Shown here in pieces: positions 19,208 through 30,969 of a stretch of 51,159 nucleotides of DNA. The position numbers and the translations under genes are program-made. The number at the start of each line of letters is the position of its first letter. Positions within the stretch are counted from its first letter, which is position 1. Origin of the DNA: an uncultured Bacilli bacterium. Lineage in GTDB: Bacteria > Bacillota_I > Bacilli_A > RF39 > UBA660. The notes under the pieces are model-generated. The model saw nothing but the letters and a program-made list of their open reading frames with translations. It was not told where the DNA came from and did no database searches. The DNA is taken from positions 1-51,159 of the forward strand of contig CANQID010000005.1 in assembly GCA_947623925.1 (NCBI GenBank), given 5' to 3'.

Positions 19208-20896
19208 ATGAAAACAAATAATAGTGGGGATACTTTTGTATTTGCACTAGGAGGTTTAGGTGAAGTCGGAAAAAATATGTATTGCATTATGACGGGTAAT
19301 GAACTTATTATTACAGATGCAGGTATTACTTTTCCTCAAGGAGAGTTACTTGGTGTTGATTATGTTATTCCAGACTTTACATTTTTGAAGAAAAACGAAA
19401 ATAAAATTAAAGCTTTATTTATAACTCATGGTCATGAAGACCACATTGGAAGTATTCCATTTTTATTACAAACGGTTAATATTCCAGCTATATATGCTCC
19501 AAATCAAGCAGTTGGGCTTATAAAAAGAAAATTGGAAGATAGAAATATCGGATACAATAATTTATATGTTTATACTGAAGAAACAAAAGTCAAATTTAAA
19601 ACAATGGAAGTGGAATTTTTTAGGACAACACACTCTATTCCAGATTCACATGGAATTGTTGTTCACACTCCTAACGGTACTATTGTAACTACAGGAGACT
19701 TTAAATTTGATTTGACTCCGATAGGACCTATGGCAAATCTACATAAAATGGCTGAAATTGGTTCAAAAGGTGTTACCCTACTTTTAAGTGATAGTACAAA
19801 TGCACTTAATGAAGGATATAGTGCGAGTGAATCAAAAGTCGATGAAGCTTTATCTGATATATTTGATAGACATTATGGAAGAATAATAATCGCTACATTT
19901 GCTTCAAATATATATAGACTTAAGCATATTGTAGATACATGTAAAAGACATGATAGAAAGATCGCTATATTCGGTCGCAGTATGGACAATAATATTGAAA
20001 TTTCTATTGAAGGTGGATATATAAAAAATAAAGAAATATTTATATCACCCGAGGAAGCAAACCATTTAGAGCCAAATAAAGTATGTTTACTTTGTACAGG
20101 TACACAAGGTGAACCTCTTTCTGCTCTTTCTAGGATTGCAAATGGAACACATAAACAAATAAAGCTTCAAGCAAATGATTTAGTAGTTTTTTCTTCATCA
20201 GCTATTCCTGGCAATGCTTTAAGTATTTCAAGAACAATAAATAAATTATATTTAAAAGGTGTTAAAGTTTATACTAATACATTATTAAGTGATATTCATA
20301 CATCAGGTCATGGTAGTGAAGAAGAATTAAAACTTATGCTTAGATTAATAAGTCCTAAATATTTTATGCCATTTCATGGTGAATATAGAATGCTCAAAAA
20401 GCACGCTGATATTGCTGTTAATTGTGATATTCCAAGAGAAAACACTTTTGTTCTTGGAAATGGTGATGTACTTTGTATAAGAAAAGGCATTATTACTAAA
20501 GGTGAACCTGTTCAAGCAGGAGATATTTATGTTGATGGAAACAGAATAGGTGATGTTAGTAATGCTGTTATGAAAGATAGAAAAATAATGGCTAATGATG
20601 GTATAGTTGTAGTTATTGCAAATATAGATTCAACAAACAACTTATTACTTGGAAATCCTAATATCACTACAAGAGGTTTTGTACTTGTAAATGATAATTT
20701 AGCACTTTTAAAAGAGTTAGAAAATGTTGTTAAAAAATCAATAAGTTCAAAATTAGGAAATCATATAAATTATACTGAAATAAAATCAGAGATAATAAAT
20801 AATTTATCTATTTATATTGATAATAAGACAGGTAGAAGACCTATAATACTTCCTGTTATAATGGATATTAAAAAAGATGTTAAAGCTATGAATTAA
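19208..20896 (+). CDS. rnjA: ribonuclease J
   Basis: FALGGLGEVGKNMY, THGHEDHIGSIPFLL, HTSGHGSEEELKLML; SD aaaggagataaaATG. Confidence 0.95.
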   Translation: MKTNNSGDTFVFALGGLGEVGKNMYCIMTGNELIITDAGITFPQGELLGVDYVIPDFTFLKKNENKIKALFITHGHEDHIGSIPFLLQTVNIPAIYAPNQAVGLIKRKLEDRNIGYNNLYVYTEETKVKFKTMEVEFFRTTHSIPDSHGIVVHTPNGTIVTTGDFKFDLTPIGPMANLHKMAEIGSKGVTLLLSDSTNALNEGYSASESKVDEALSDIFDRHYGRIIIATFASNIYRLKHIVDTCKRHDRKIAIFGRSMDNNIEISIEGGYIKNKEIFISPEEANHLEPNKVCLLCTGTQGEPLSALSRIANGTHKQIKLQANDLVVFSSSAIPGNALSISRTINKLYLKGVKVYTNTLLSDIHTSGHGSEEELKLMLRLISPKYFMPFHGEYRMLKKHADIAVNCDIPRENTFVLGNGDVLCIRKGIITKGEPVQAGDIYVDGNRIGDVSNAVMKDRKIMANDGIVVVIANIDSTNNLLLGNPNITTRGFVLVNDNLALLKELENVVKKSISSKLGNHINYTEIKSEIINNLSIYIDNKTGRRPIILPVIMDIKKDVKAMN

Positions 20897-21779
20897 CATC
20901 TTTTTCTATATATTTCAAAACTTCTAAAACAGTTTTATTAAAATCATTAAAATCAACATCGAACCATTTTATATTCATTTGATTGTTAAACCAAGTATAT
21001 TGTCTTTTAGCGTAATTCCTACTATTTTTTTTAATTAGTTCTACACACTCTTCTAATGTTTTTTTACCATCAAAATAATCAAATAATTCTTTATATCCGA
21101 TAGGTGTCATTACCGCCTTTGTTCTTATATTAGAATCATATATTGTTTTAGCTTCTTTTAACAGTCCATTTTTAATCATTAAGTCTACTCTATCATTTAT
21201 TTTATTATATAAAGTATCTCTATCTGTTGTAAGTCCAATAAATATAGTATTATATAACAATTTATTTGTTTTTTCTTTAGAACTTGGAATATTTCCTGTT
21301 TTATCATAATAATTAAGTGCCCTAACTATTCTTTTTCTATTGTTTTTATGGATTTGGGTATTTGGATCGATACTAATTAGTTTTTTAAATAAATCTTCAT
21401 CTGATATATTTTCATAATAATTTGTTTCTTTTTCATTTTCAAATTTATAATCATATAAACTTGCTTTTATATAAAGTCCAGTTCCACCTACTATTATTGG
21501 TGTTTTATTTTTATTAAGTATATCTTTTATAGTTTTTCTACAATCTTTTTGATAATCATAAACTGTATATTCTTGTGTAATATCTTTAATATCAATTAAA
21601 TGATGAACTATATTTTGTTTTTCTTCTTCTGTTACTTTAGCTGTTGCAATATCCAATGTTTTATATACTTGTGTGCTATCTGCATTTATTATTTCACCAT
21701 TTAGTTTTAAAGAAAGTTCTATACTTAATTTTGTTTTACCAATTCCTGTTGGTCCAACTATAACAATAACTTTGTCCAT
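20886..21779 (-). CDS. miaA: tRNA dimethylallyltransferase
   Basis: VGPTGIGKTKLSIELS, NADSTQVYK, RNYAKRQYTWF. Confidence 0.96.
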   Translation of the reverse strand: MDKVIVIVGPTGIGKTKLSIELSLKLNGEIINADSTQVYKTLDIATAKVTEEEKQNIVHHLIDIKDITQEYTVYDYQKDCRKTIKDILNKNKTPIIVGGTGLYIKASLYDYKFENEKETNYYENISDEDLFKKLISIDPNTQIHKNNRKRIVRALNYYDKTGNIPSSKEKTNKLLYNTIFIGLTTDRDTLYNKINDRVDLMIKNGLLKEAKTIYDSNIRTKAVMTPIGYKELFDYFDGKKTLEECVELIKKNSRNYAKRQYTWFNNQMNIKWFDVDFNDFNKTVLEVLKYIEKDVNS

Positions 21780-21787
21780 ATAACCAC

Positions 21788-22789
21788 CTATCTTAAAGTT
21801 TTTAACTCCCTTTTATATGACTTAAATATTTTTTTATATGATTCATCTGTTAAATCATCTGTTTCTTCATCTTTAATTTCAAAGCCTAAATATTCAAACA
21901 TTTCTTCTAATTCAACATTATCAAAATTTTCATTTATATAATTTAATTTATTTAGTGAATTTGAATCATCTAATATTTTTTGATGAATATATGAAGCAAA
22001 TGATACACCAAGTATATTTCTAGCCTCCATATCTATATTTATCGTATTATTTTTTAAAATTTCATCTATTATATAATCTATATATATTTTATAATGTTTA
22101 GTTTTATTTTGTAAATAAGAAGAAATAACACTGTTATTTACTATACCATTATTATAATATTCTTCTAATATAAATCGTTCAAAGTCAATTTCAATAGATT
22201 TATAGCTTATAATTGAAAAAATTTGTCTTTTATTTTTGCCTATATCTTCTAAAAATAAACCTTTGTATTTTAAGTAATCTTCAAATAAAAACTCAACTAA
22301 TATAGTTGGTACTTCACAAAGAAAATGGAATGTATCATTGCCTTCTTCTTTTTCTTTTAAATAAAAATCATGTATAAGTTCATGAACTATTGAAAATGCA
22401 TCAACTATATTATTATTTTTATGAATTAATATTTTTCTACTATTTGTTTGTTCACAAAATAATGATGTTGCGCTATCAACTTCAATACCTAAAATAGTTT
22501 TTTTATTACTAATTATGAATTTACCATCACTCCATATTTTTTCTAAATAATAAGCATATTTATAATCTATACTACTTAAAAATTCATGCGAAATTTTATA
22601 ACTTTCATCTATATCTATTTTATTTACATAAGTTTGATCTAATTTAGGTTGTTGATAATATTTTAAAATAAAATCATTTATTTTTTTTAATACCATAAAT
22701 CCATCTATATAAAAATCATCATACTCTATAGATTTATCCAGTATACTATTAAATAATGTCAATTCTTTTTCGTTCATAAAAACCCCCAA
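21788..22789 (-). CDS. hypothetical protein with HELIH zinc-protease-like motif
   Basis: FSIVHELIHDFYLKEK...CEVPTILVEFLFEDYL resembles HExxH plus a downstream Glu. Confidence 0.5.
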   Translation of the reverse strand: MGVFMNEKELTLFNSILDKSIEYDDFYIDGFMVLKKINDFILKYYQQPKLDQTYVNKIDIDESYKISHEFLSSIDYKYAYYLEKIWSDGKFIISNKKTILGIEVDSATSLFCEQTNSRKILIHKNNNIVDAFSIVHELIHDFYLKEKEEGNDTFHFLCEVPTILVEFLFEDYLKYKGLFLEDIGKNKRQIFSIISYKSIEIDFERFILEEYYNNGIVNNSVISSYLQNKTKHYKIYIDYIIDEILKNNTINIDMEARNILGVSFASYIHQKILDDSNSLNKLNYINENFDNVELEEMFEYLGFEIKDEETDDLTDESYKKIFKSYKRELKTLR

Positions 22790-22795
22790 AATAAT

Positions 22796-23818
22796 TTATT
22801 TTATAAACATTGCATCTCCAAATGAAAAAAATCTATATTCTTTTTTTATTGCTTCACTATATGCTTTCATTATATTTTCTCTACCCGCAAGAGCACTTAC
22901 AAGCATTACAAGTGTTGATTTTGGAAGATGAAAATTCGTAATTAAATTATCAATTGCTTTAAATTCATATCCTGGATATATAAATATGTCTGTCCAGCCA
23001 CTACATTCTTTGAATGTAGAATATAAATTCATTATTGTTTCAAGTGTTCTTGTAGATGTAGTTCCAACACTTATTATTTTCTTATTATTTTCTTTTGTTT
23101 TATTTAATATATGTGCTGTTTGTTTATCCATTATATAAAATTCACTATGCATTTTATGTTCATATATATTTTCAACATTTACAGGTCTAAATGTTCCTAA
23201 ACCTACATGTAAAGTTATATACACAATATTTACTTTTTTTTCTTTTATTTTATTTAGTAAATCAATTGTAAAATGAAGCCCTGCTGTTGGAGCAGCTGCA
23301 CTACCTATATTTTTTGCATATACTGTTTGATATCTATCTTTTTCTTTTAGTTTTTCATGTATATAAGGTGGTAGTGGCATCTCACCTAATTCATCTAATA
23401 TCTCAAGTAATATTCCATCATATACTAATTTGAATACTCTTATTCCTTCTTCTTTTTCTTCTATACATTTTGCTTTTAATCTATCTGAAAATTTAATATG
23501 TTCTCCTACATGTATTCTTTTAGCAGGTTTTACTAAACATTCCCATTCATCTTTTTTTGTTTCTTTTAACATAAGTATTTCTATAACTGCATTTGTTTCT
23601 TCTTTTATTCCTGTAAGGCGAGCGGGTATTACTTTTGTATCATTCAAAACTAAAGTATCTCCTTCTTCTAAATAATCTATTATGTCAGTAAAATGTTTAT
23701 GTTCTATATTGCCTGTTTTTTTATCTAATACTAATAATCTAGATGAGTCTCTTTTTTCTAGTGGTGTTTGAGCAATTAATTTTTCTGGTAATTCAAAATT
23801 AAATTCTTCTATATTCAT
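22796..23818 (-). CDS. queA: S-adenosylmethionine:tRNA ribosyltransferase-isomerase
   Basis: [45 protein letters not shown]. Confidence 0.97.
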   Translation of the reverse strand: MNIEEFNFELPEKLIAQTPLEKRDSSRLLVLDKKTGNIEHKHFTDIIDYLEEGDTLVLNDTKVIPARLTGIKEETNAVIEILMLKETKKDEWECLVKPAKRIHVGEHIKFSDRLKAKCIEEKEEGIRVFKLVYDGILLEILDELGEMPLPPYIHEKLKEKDRYQTVYAKNIGSAAAPTAGLHFTIDLLNKIKEKKVNIVYITLHVGLGTFRPVNVENIYEHKMHSEFYIMDKQTAHILNKTKENNKKIISVGTTSTRTLETIMNLYSTFKECSGWTDIFIYPGYEFKAIDNLITNFHLPKSTLVMLVSALAGRENIMKAYSEAIKKEYRFFSFGDAMFIK

Positions 23819-23934
23819 AATATTACTCCCTTTTTATGAAATATATTTTAACATATTAATATATATTTAACAATAAAAAAATAAAAAATACTTGGAATTA
23901 TAATCCAAATATCTTTTATTTTTAATTTATTAAT

Positions 23935-25179
<1,245 letters not shown>

Positions 25180-25252
25180 TTATATAAATATTATATCACT
25201 TATAAATGGGTTTAAATTAAAATTTATTTTTACTTTACATTTTATAAAAAGT

Positions 25253-25300
25253 AAACTCCACATAATGTGGAGTTTGTAACGTGAATAATTTATATTCACA
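25253..25300 (-). terminator. two consecutive stem-loops downstream of the sortase gene
   Basis: aaactccacataatgtggagttt and gtgaataatttatattcac. Confidence 0.55.
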
Positions 25301-25357
25301 TTATTATATTTTACAAATTAATTTTTTTTATGCATTTTTTATAAAATTTTAATATAA

Positions 25358-26938
25358 TCAATTAATTTTCTTTGCATGAACAACTAATCTTTGATCAGAA
25401 TTTATATAACAAGTTGATAATGTAAGTATTTTATCATTTTCATTAACTTGAACTCCAAAGTCATTTATACTTCTATTTTTAATTAAATTTATAAAGTCTA
25501 AAAATGAGGTGTCAGAATCGAAATTAACTTTTAAATAATCACTAGTAGTATTTATTGTATAAATTGAAAAGATTTGCCATTTTGTATCTTTCCCTTTTAT
25601 ATTTAAATTTATTATTAAATTTTCTTTATTACTATACCAATCTTTAGAAAGAACATTTTTAAGTGAACCAAACATCAATCCATCTTTACTTATACTATGT
25701 CCATATATTATATTATTTTTATCTAAATTATCTAAATTATTTCTATAGTCTGCAAAAATCCAACCTGCAATATTATAATTTTTACTATATGAATGTTGTA
25801 AATAATACTCATTATCTTTATATTGAACTACAGGGTAATTAATATTAGTATTATTAACTTTTAATAATCCAACTGTATCAGAATTTTTCTTTTTCAATTC
25901 ATTATAAACATTACTATATTCCATATAATATGGATTATTTTCTTTTTTATCAACTTCGTCTAAAACTTGTGTTTCATCTATTGTTTCAATAGTTTTATTA
26001 TTATCGTAATTGGAAACTATTTGTTCTATCTCTTCTAATTCGTTATTTATTTTTTGATTAGATTTAAATTGGGAATACTCTGAAAATATAAAAGTCGAAA
26101 TAACAAATATTATTCCTACTAAAGCAATTGTTCTAAGTAAAAATATATTTACTTCTTTTAATTTGTTTTTTTCTTTATAATCATCTGAATATTTTATTTT
26201 TATTATATTATTATATTTTTTTTGAAGTTTATCAAATTTTCTACTATCTTTTAACAATTGTTTAATTGTTTCTTCACTTTCATATATTTCAATTTTTTTA
26301 TTGATAATTTTATTTTCTTTTAATAAATTTAATAAATCAACTAACAAATCATAATTATAATTATAAATTTTTATTAATTTTAAATTTTTATTAATTTGAA
26401 AAAAATAATTTAATTCTTTAGTATCAATATTTCTAAAATTTCTTTTTATTACAATTTCCTCTTTATTGTATATTTTTGAATATGTATCTATATTATTATC
26501 ATTCATTACATCACTTATAAACAAATATTCACATCTAGTGTTTACTTTGATATTTTCAAATTTTTGAATCATTATATCTGGTAATGAATAACAATTAATT
26601 TCTTTTATATTTTTATTTTCTAATATTGAATATGAAGTTGAATAATTAATTTCTTTTTCATATTCAAAATATATAAAATTTATAGATTTTATATATTTAA
26701 TTATTTGCAATGATATATCACATATTTGAAAATTTTTAATAATTGCTTTTGTTATTTTTTTATTAGAAATAAGTGAATCAATTTTTTCTTTAAATAAAGT
26801 TTCATTTTTTAATAACTCACTATCTAGTTCTAATATTTTTTTATTTTTTACATAATTATCTAAGAATTCAAAATAATGTTCAAATTCATTTTTGCAAAAT
26901 ACAATATCATTATCTTCAATTTTTATAAAAACTTTCAT
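25358..26938 (-). CDS. class-B-like sortase with a large N-terminal (probably cytoplasmic) domain
   Basis: TM around IFLLRTIALVGIIFVISTFIFS; C-terminal NYPVVQYKDNEYYLQHSYSKNYNIAGWIFADYRN...NIIYGHS...LTLSTCY...RLVVHAK. Confidence 0.9.
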   Translation of the reverse strand: MKVFIKIEDNDIVFCKNEFEHYFEFLDNYVKNKKILELDSELLKNETLFKEKIDSLISNKKITKAIIKNFQICDISLQIIKYIKSINFIYFEYEKEINYSTSYSILENKNIKEINCYSLPDIMIQKFENIKVNTRCEYLFISDVMNDNNIDTYSKIYNKEEIVIKRNFRNIDTKELNYFFQINKNLKLIKIYNYNYDLLVDLLNLLKENKIINKKIEIYESEETIKQLLKDSRKFDKLQKKYNNIIKIKYSDDYKEKNKLKEVNIFLLRTIALVGIIFVISTFIFSEYSQFKSNQKINNELEEIEQIVSNYDNNKTIETIDETQVLDEVDKKENNPYYMEYSNVYNELKKKNSDTVGLLKVNNTNINYPVVQYKDNEYYLQHSYSKNYNIAGWIFADYRNNLDNLDKNNIIYGHSISKDGLMFGSLKNVLSKDWYSNKENLIINLNIKGKDTKWQIFSIYTINTTSDYLKVNFDSDTSFLDFINLIKNRSINDFGVQVNENDKILTLSTCYINSDQRLVVHAKKIN

Positions 26939-26978
26939 TATATCATCCCTTAAAAGAAAAGACTTCTATTGAAGTCTA

Positions 26979-28013
26979 TTATGCTTGTGGAAATTTACTA
27001 CGTTTTCTACTTACTAAATATGTTACCCCACCAACTATTCCTAATATTGCTAAAGTCGTATATGCATAATAATTTCCAGTTTCTGGGTTTTCTGTTTCTT
27101 CTTCAACTATCTCATCTTCTGAAGCATCTCCATTTAAAGAGACAAAATCAATTTTTAACCCATTTTTTATATCTAATTCAAATGTAACTAATAATTTTAT
27201 TTCTTTATCACCATCAGCAAATGTGTTTTCTTCATAATAAATTCCGTTTTCATCTAAAGTTAGATTTTTCATTTGCATTAATTCATCAATACTTAAAGAA
27301 TCATAATCAAGCGTATCAGCATATGTTTTAATAACCATATCAATTACTACATTATCTTCAACTAAAGCATCAAAATCACTATTAAGTACATACTTTACAA
27401 CACCATTTTCATATGAAAAATTCGTTAAATATGAATTACCTTCATTAATAGTTATAACTTTTAATGTATCTTCAGTACTAAATGTATAAAATTGTATATC
27501 TTTAGACTCTTCATTAAAATTATTAAAAGATTCTATAAAGTTTTTCCATTCTTCATCATAAGATGACATATCTTGGTTTAAATCTGAATCTGTTCTAATT
27601 ACTACAGTATCTTCACTTATTTTTAAATCTGATAATTGTTTATTATTCCTTACATCTACAAGTTTAATTAAATTGTATTGAATGTCTAAACTTTTTAAAT
27701 TTACATTTTTACTTAAATCTATATTTTGAATTTTATTACCATATAAATTTAAAGTTTCTAATGAAGTAAGTTTTTCTATACCTGTTGTATCTTCTATATC
27801 TTTCGCTACACAACTTAACTCCTTAATTGTTGATAATTGGTCTTCTGTCAATCCTGTTTCATATGATATTTCAGTTTCATTATCTTTATTGTATTTATCA
27901 ACCACACACTTGTTTAAATTTTCATCAACTATAATTGTTTGTTTTGCTTTTACACCATTAATGCACAACAACATTGCAAATGCAGTAACAAATAATGCTA
28001 TTTTTTTATTCAT
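26979..28013 (-). CDS. secreted LRR-like surface protein with NPETG sorting signal
   Basis: signal peptide; LTSLETLNLYGNKIQNIDLSKNVNLKSLDIQYN; C-terminal NPETG + TM + RKRSK. Confidence 0.85.
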   Translation of the reverse strand: MNKKIALFVTAFAMLLCINGVKAKQTIIVDENLNKCVVDKYNKDNETEISYETGLTEDQLSTIKELSCVAKDIEDTTGIEKLTSLETLNLYGNKIQNIDLSKNVNLKSLDIQYNLIKLVDVRNNKQLSDLKISEDTVVIRTDSDLNQDMSSYDEEWKNFIESFNNFNEESKDIQFYTFSTEDTLKVITINEGNSYLTNFSYENGVVKYVLNSDFDALVEDNVVIDMVIKTYADTLDYDSLSIDELMQMKNLTLDENGIYYEENTFADGDKEIKLLVTFELDIKNGLKIDFVSLNGDASEDEIVEEETENPETGNYYAYTTLAILGIVGGVTYLVSRKRSKFPQA

Positions 28014-28042
28014 TCCACTACTCTCCTATCTTATACATTATT

Positions 28043-28072
28043 AGTATACATTCTTATGACTAGTTTTGTCAA
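28043..28072 (-). promoter_or_regulatory. sigma-A promoter of the LRR surface-protein gene
   Basis: TTGACA-N18-TATACT on the minus strand. Confidence 0.6.
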
Positions 28073-28229
28073 GATTTGTCGGTAAAATTTTACAAAATAG
28101 ACAGAAATATCTTTAAAACTATTACTTTTCATTTCATATTATAACTACCTAATTTTATAGCTAAATAAAAATCATCAATGCATATCTACTTCTTTTCAGA
28201 TTAGTAATAAAATACGTCTAATAAATAAT

Positions 28230-28250
28230 TATTCAGTTTTCAAAGAACAA
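28230..28250 (-). promoter_or_regulatory. rRNA-leader/ITS boxA-like element
   Basis: minus strand TTGTTCTTTGAAAACTGAATA, matching the Gram-positive rrn boxA/ITS signature as I recall it. Confidence 0.45.
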
Positions 28251-28490
28251 AACCATAAAAAATGATGAAGGAAAATATCACTTCAATGTATATCCTTAAA
28301 TTTGCTAAGTCAAAATTTTTATTTTTTAAATTATTGAAAATAATTTAAATAAAGAGAAATAGTTTATGAAGAAAGCAATTGAAAATTATTTCAAAAGAAT
28401 AAATTATATCACAATTTCTATAAAAAATTAGAAAGAGAAGAATAGACTTTTCTATAATAATGCGTTAAAATATAAGCGAGGTGAAATGCT

Positions 28491-29651
28491 ATGAGTGAAA
28501 AAAATAATAATAAAAACAACAGAAAAATCAATAAAAATAATATAAATACAAAAAAAACAATAAATAAAACCTCATCTAAAAATAGCAACTATACTTCACA
28601 AATAGCAGTTCAAAAAAAGAAAGAAAAAATGATAGAAAATTCTTATAAAACAACAGCAAAATCCACTCCAACAAAACAAGAAAATCCTCATTATAAAGAA
28701 TTACATACGACTACTCATATAAAAAATGCAGAATATGAACCAAAACACACTATTAAGTCTATTAAAAACGGAAAAATAAATTCTCCTCAAGAAGAAGGAA
28801 CAGTTTACCATACTAAAAAAAGGAGAAAATTAAAAGTTAAAAACATAATTCTATTACTTATATTTTTAACTAGTTTCACCTTATTAGTTTATTCATGTAT
28901 CAATATATATAGATGGTATCAAGACTCAAAGCAAACTAAAAAAATAAATGATGAAATACAAAATATCGTCGAAATAAAAGACATAGAAGAAGATAATACT
29001 CCAACAAAACAGATAGAAGTCATCGAACAAGAAGAAGAAATTCCAAAAAGCAATCCTTATTGGGATTACATAAAAATGAATCTAATTGATGTTAATTTCA
29101 ACAATTTAAAAGCAATTAATAATGAAACAGTCGGTTGGATTCAAGTAAACGGGACAAACATCAACTACCCTTTCGTTCAAACAAGCGATAACAAATTCTA
29201 TCTAACTCATACATTTAATAAAAATTATAACACTGCAGGTTGGGTCTTCATGGATTATCGTAATAACATTCAAAATTTTGATAAAAACACCATTCTTTAT
29301 GGCCATGGAAGACGAGATAAAACAATGTTTGGTTCATTAAAAAACATTTTACAGAGTAATTGGTACAATAACAAAAACAACTACATTATCAAGCTTTCTA
29401 CAGAATATCAAAACAGTTTATGGCAGGTCTTTAGTGTTTATCATATAGCTACAACTAGTGACTATATCCAAACAGAATTTAGTAGTGACGAAGAATTTAA
29501 AAAATTTGCTGATATGCTTCAAGCAAGAAGTGCTTATACTTTCGATACAACTGTAAGTGGATCAGATAAAATATTAACTCTATCGACTTGCTATAACGAT
29601 CAAGAAAAAGTAGTAATGCACGCTAAATTAATAAAGTTTACTAATCGTTAA
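28491..29651 (+). CDS. class-B-like sortase with Lys/Asn-rich N-terminal tail
   Basis: NYPFVQTSDNKFYLTHTFNKNYNTAGWVFMDYRN...YGHGRRDKTMFGSL...LTLSTCYNDQEKVVMHAK; single TM. Confidence 0.9.
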   Translation: MSEKNNNKNNRKINKNNINTKKTINKTSSKNSNYTSQIAVQKKKEKMIENSYKTTAKSTPTKQENPHYKELHTTTHIKNAEYEPKHTIKSIKNGKINSPQEEGTVYHTKKRRKLKVKNIILLLIFLTSFTLLVYSCINIYRWYQDSKQTKKINDEIQNIVEIKDIEEDNTPTKQIEVIEQEEEIPKSNPYWDYIKMNLIDVNFNNLKAINNETVGWIQVNGTNINYPFVQTSDNKFYLTHTFNKNYNTAGWVFMDYRNNIQNFDKNTILYGHGRRDKTMFGSLKNILQSNWYNNKNNYIIKLSTEYQNSLWQVFSVYHIATTSDYIQTEFSSDEEFKKFADMLQARSAYTFDTTVSGSDKILTLSTCYNDQEKVVMHAKLIKFTNR

Positions 29652-29680
29652 AAAGATACTCAAAAAAAAGTATCTTTTTT
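29651..29680 (+). terminator. intrinsic terminator of the second sortase gene
   Basis: aaaagatact c aaaaaaa agtatctttttt. Confidence 0.7.
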
Positions 29681-29739
29681 AACATACAAATTAATCCACA
29701 ATAAAAGCCTATCTTAATTGATAGACTTTTAAATTTTAA

Positions 29740-30804
29740 CTATTCATTTACTTTTTTGAAATAAATTGCAGTTCCTAATAAACATACAAGTGATACTGTT
29801 CCAATAATAGCATAAGTTACTATGTTGTCTCCAGTAGATGGATTTTCTTCCTCAGGGGCCTTGTCTCCAGTAGATGCATTATTTTCTTCAGGAGTTTTTT
29901 CTTCAGTAGATGTATTATCTTCTTCAGGAGTTTTTTCTACAAGAGTAAGCTTAATATAAATTTGATTTGTTTGTCCTAATTCACTATTAAAATCAAATTC
30001 TTTAGTCATTTCTTCATCTGTATAATATCCAGCAATAGTAAGACCATTTTCTGCAACTTTTGTTTTTAATGTAGCAAATGTATCTTCTGTAACTTTTGTT
30101 CCTTCATCTAAATAAACAATATCTGTATAAACCTTAGAATCTGCATCATTACTATAAGTAGCTGTATAAGTTAATTTAATTTGCTTAGAAGTAGTTAAAT
30201 AATTTTCTTCAGTCCATACAACAGCATTATCTTTTGCATTAGTATCTTTTAAAGTTATAACAGCTGGGTTGAAAATAATTTTAACAGTTTGATCATATTC
30301 GCCATTGCCATCCCAATCCATTCTGTATGTGTAAACAAATTTAGTTTTTAATTCACTGGCTTTAGTTAAAAATTCTGTTTTAATTGCTGCATAGAAATCA
30401 AAGTATTGCCCTTCAGGATTAGAAGCATCAAGCTCCTTTGAATCACGCTTATCCCACCAGCTAGCAGCAGGAGTCTCATCAGCATGATCATATTTTGAGT
30501 TTTTCAAAACATCGATACCAATTCCTTTAGGTGCATAAACACGAACACCTGCCCAAGCAGCAACACTATTCCTACCAATTGTTCCATCTACTTCAGTCAT
30601 TTTAAATGTTGCAGCATCGAAAGTAATAACTACATTATCTGTCCCATTACCCTCTACAGTTGGTTCACCTTCTATAAAAGAATCCCTTGGAAGTAAAACT
30701 TCTACTTCTGATAAAGAATCGAACTTTGCTTCTTCAGCATATACGGGAACTGTAACAAACATGCCTACTAAAAATGCCGTCATAAACATTATTGCCTTTT
30801 TCAT
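29740..30804 (-). CDS. secreted surface protein with NPSTG sorting signal (start likely MKKAIMFMTAFLVG at 30804)
   Basis: signal peptide; Thr/Glu-rich stalk repeats; NPSTGDN + TM + KKVNE; SD ggaaaggagag. Confidence 0.85.
   Translation of the reverse strand: MKKAIMFMTAFLVGMFVTVPVYAEEAKFDSLSEVEVLLPRDSFIEGEPTVEGNGTDNVVITFDAATFKMTEVDGTIGRNSVAAWAGVRVYAPKGIGIDVLKNSKYDHADETPAASWWDKRDSKELDASNPEGQYFDFYAAIKTEFLTKASELKTKFVYTYRMDWDGNGEYDQTVKIIFNPAVITLKDTNAKDNAVVWTEENYLTTSKQIKLTYTATYSNDADSKVYTDIVYLDEGTKVTEDTFATLKTKVAENGLTIAGYYTDEEMTKEFDFNSELGQTNQIYIKLTLVEKTPEEDNTSTEEKTPEENNASTGDKAPEEENPSTGDNIVTYAIIGTVSLVCLLGTAIYFKKVNE
29826..29935 (-). repeat. short tandem repeats encoding the pre-anchor stalk
   Basis: three 12-aa units EKTPEEDNTSTE / EKTPEENNASTG / DKAPEEENPSTG. 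Confidence 0.7.
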
Positions 30805-30840
30805 AAATTTTCTCTCCTTTCCAATAATATCTATAAGTCT

Positions 30841-30870
30841 ATGATAACATACCACCATAACCATTGTCAA
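30841..30870 (-). promoter_or_regulatory. sigma-A promoter of the NPSTG surface-protein gene
   Basis: TTGACA-N18-TATCAT on the minus strand. Confidence 0.6.
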
Positions 30871-30969
30871 TTAGTAACTTTTTCTATGACAAAATTTTAC
30901 ATCTAGAGAAATCAATCATGTGTTACATTTTTTATAAAATTAAAGATGTTTTTATAATTAAGTTATACA

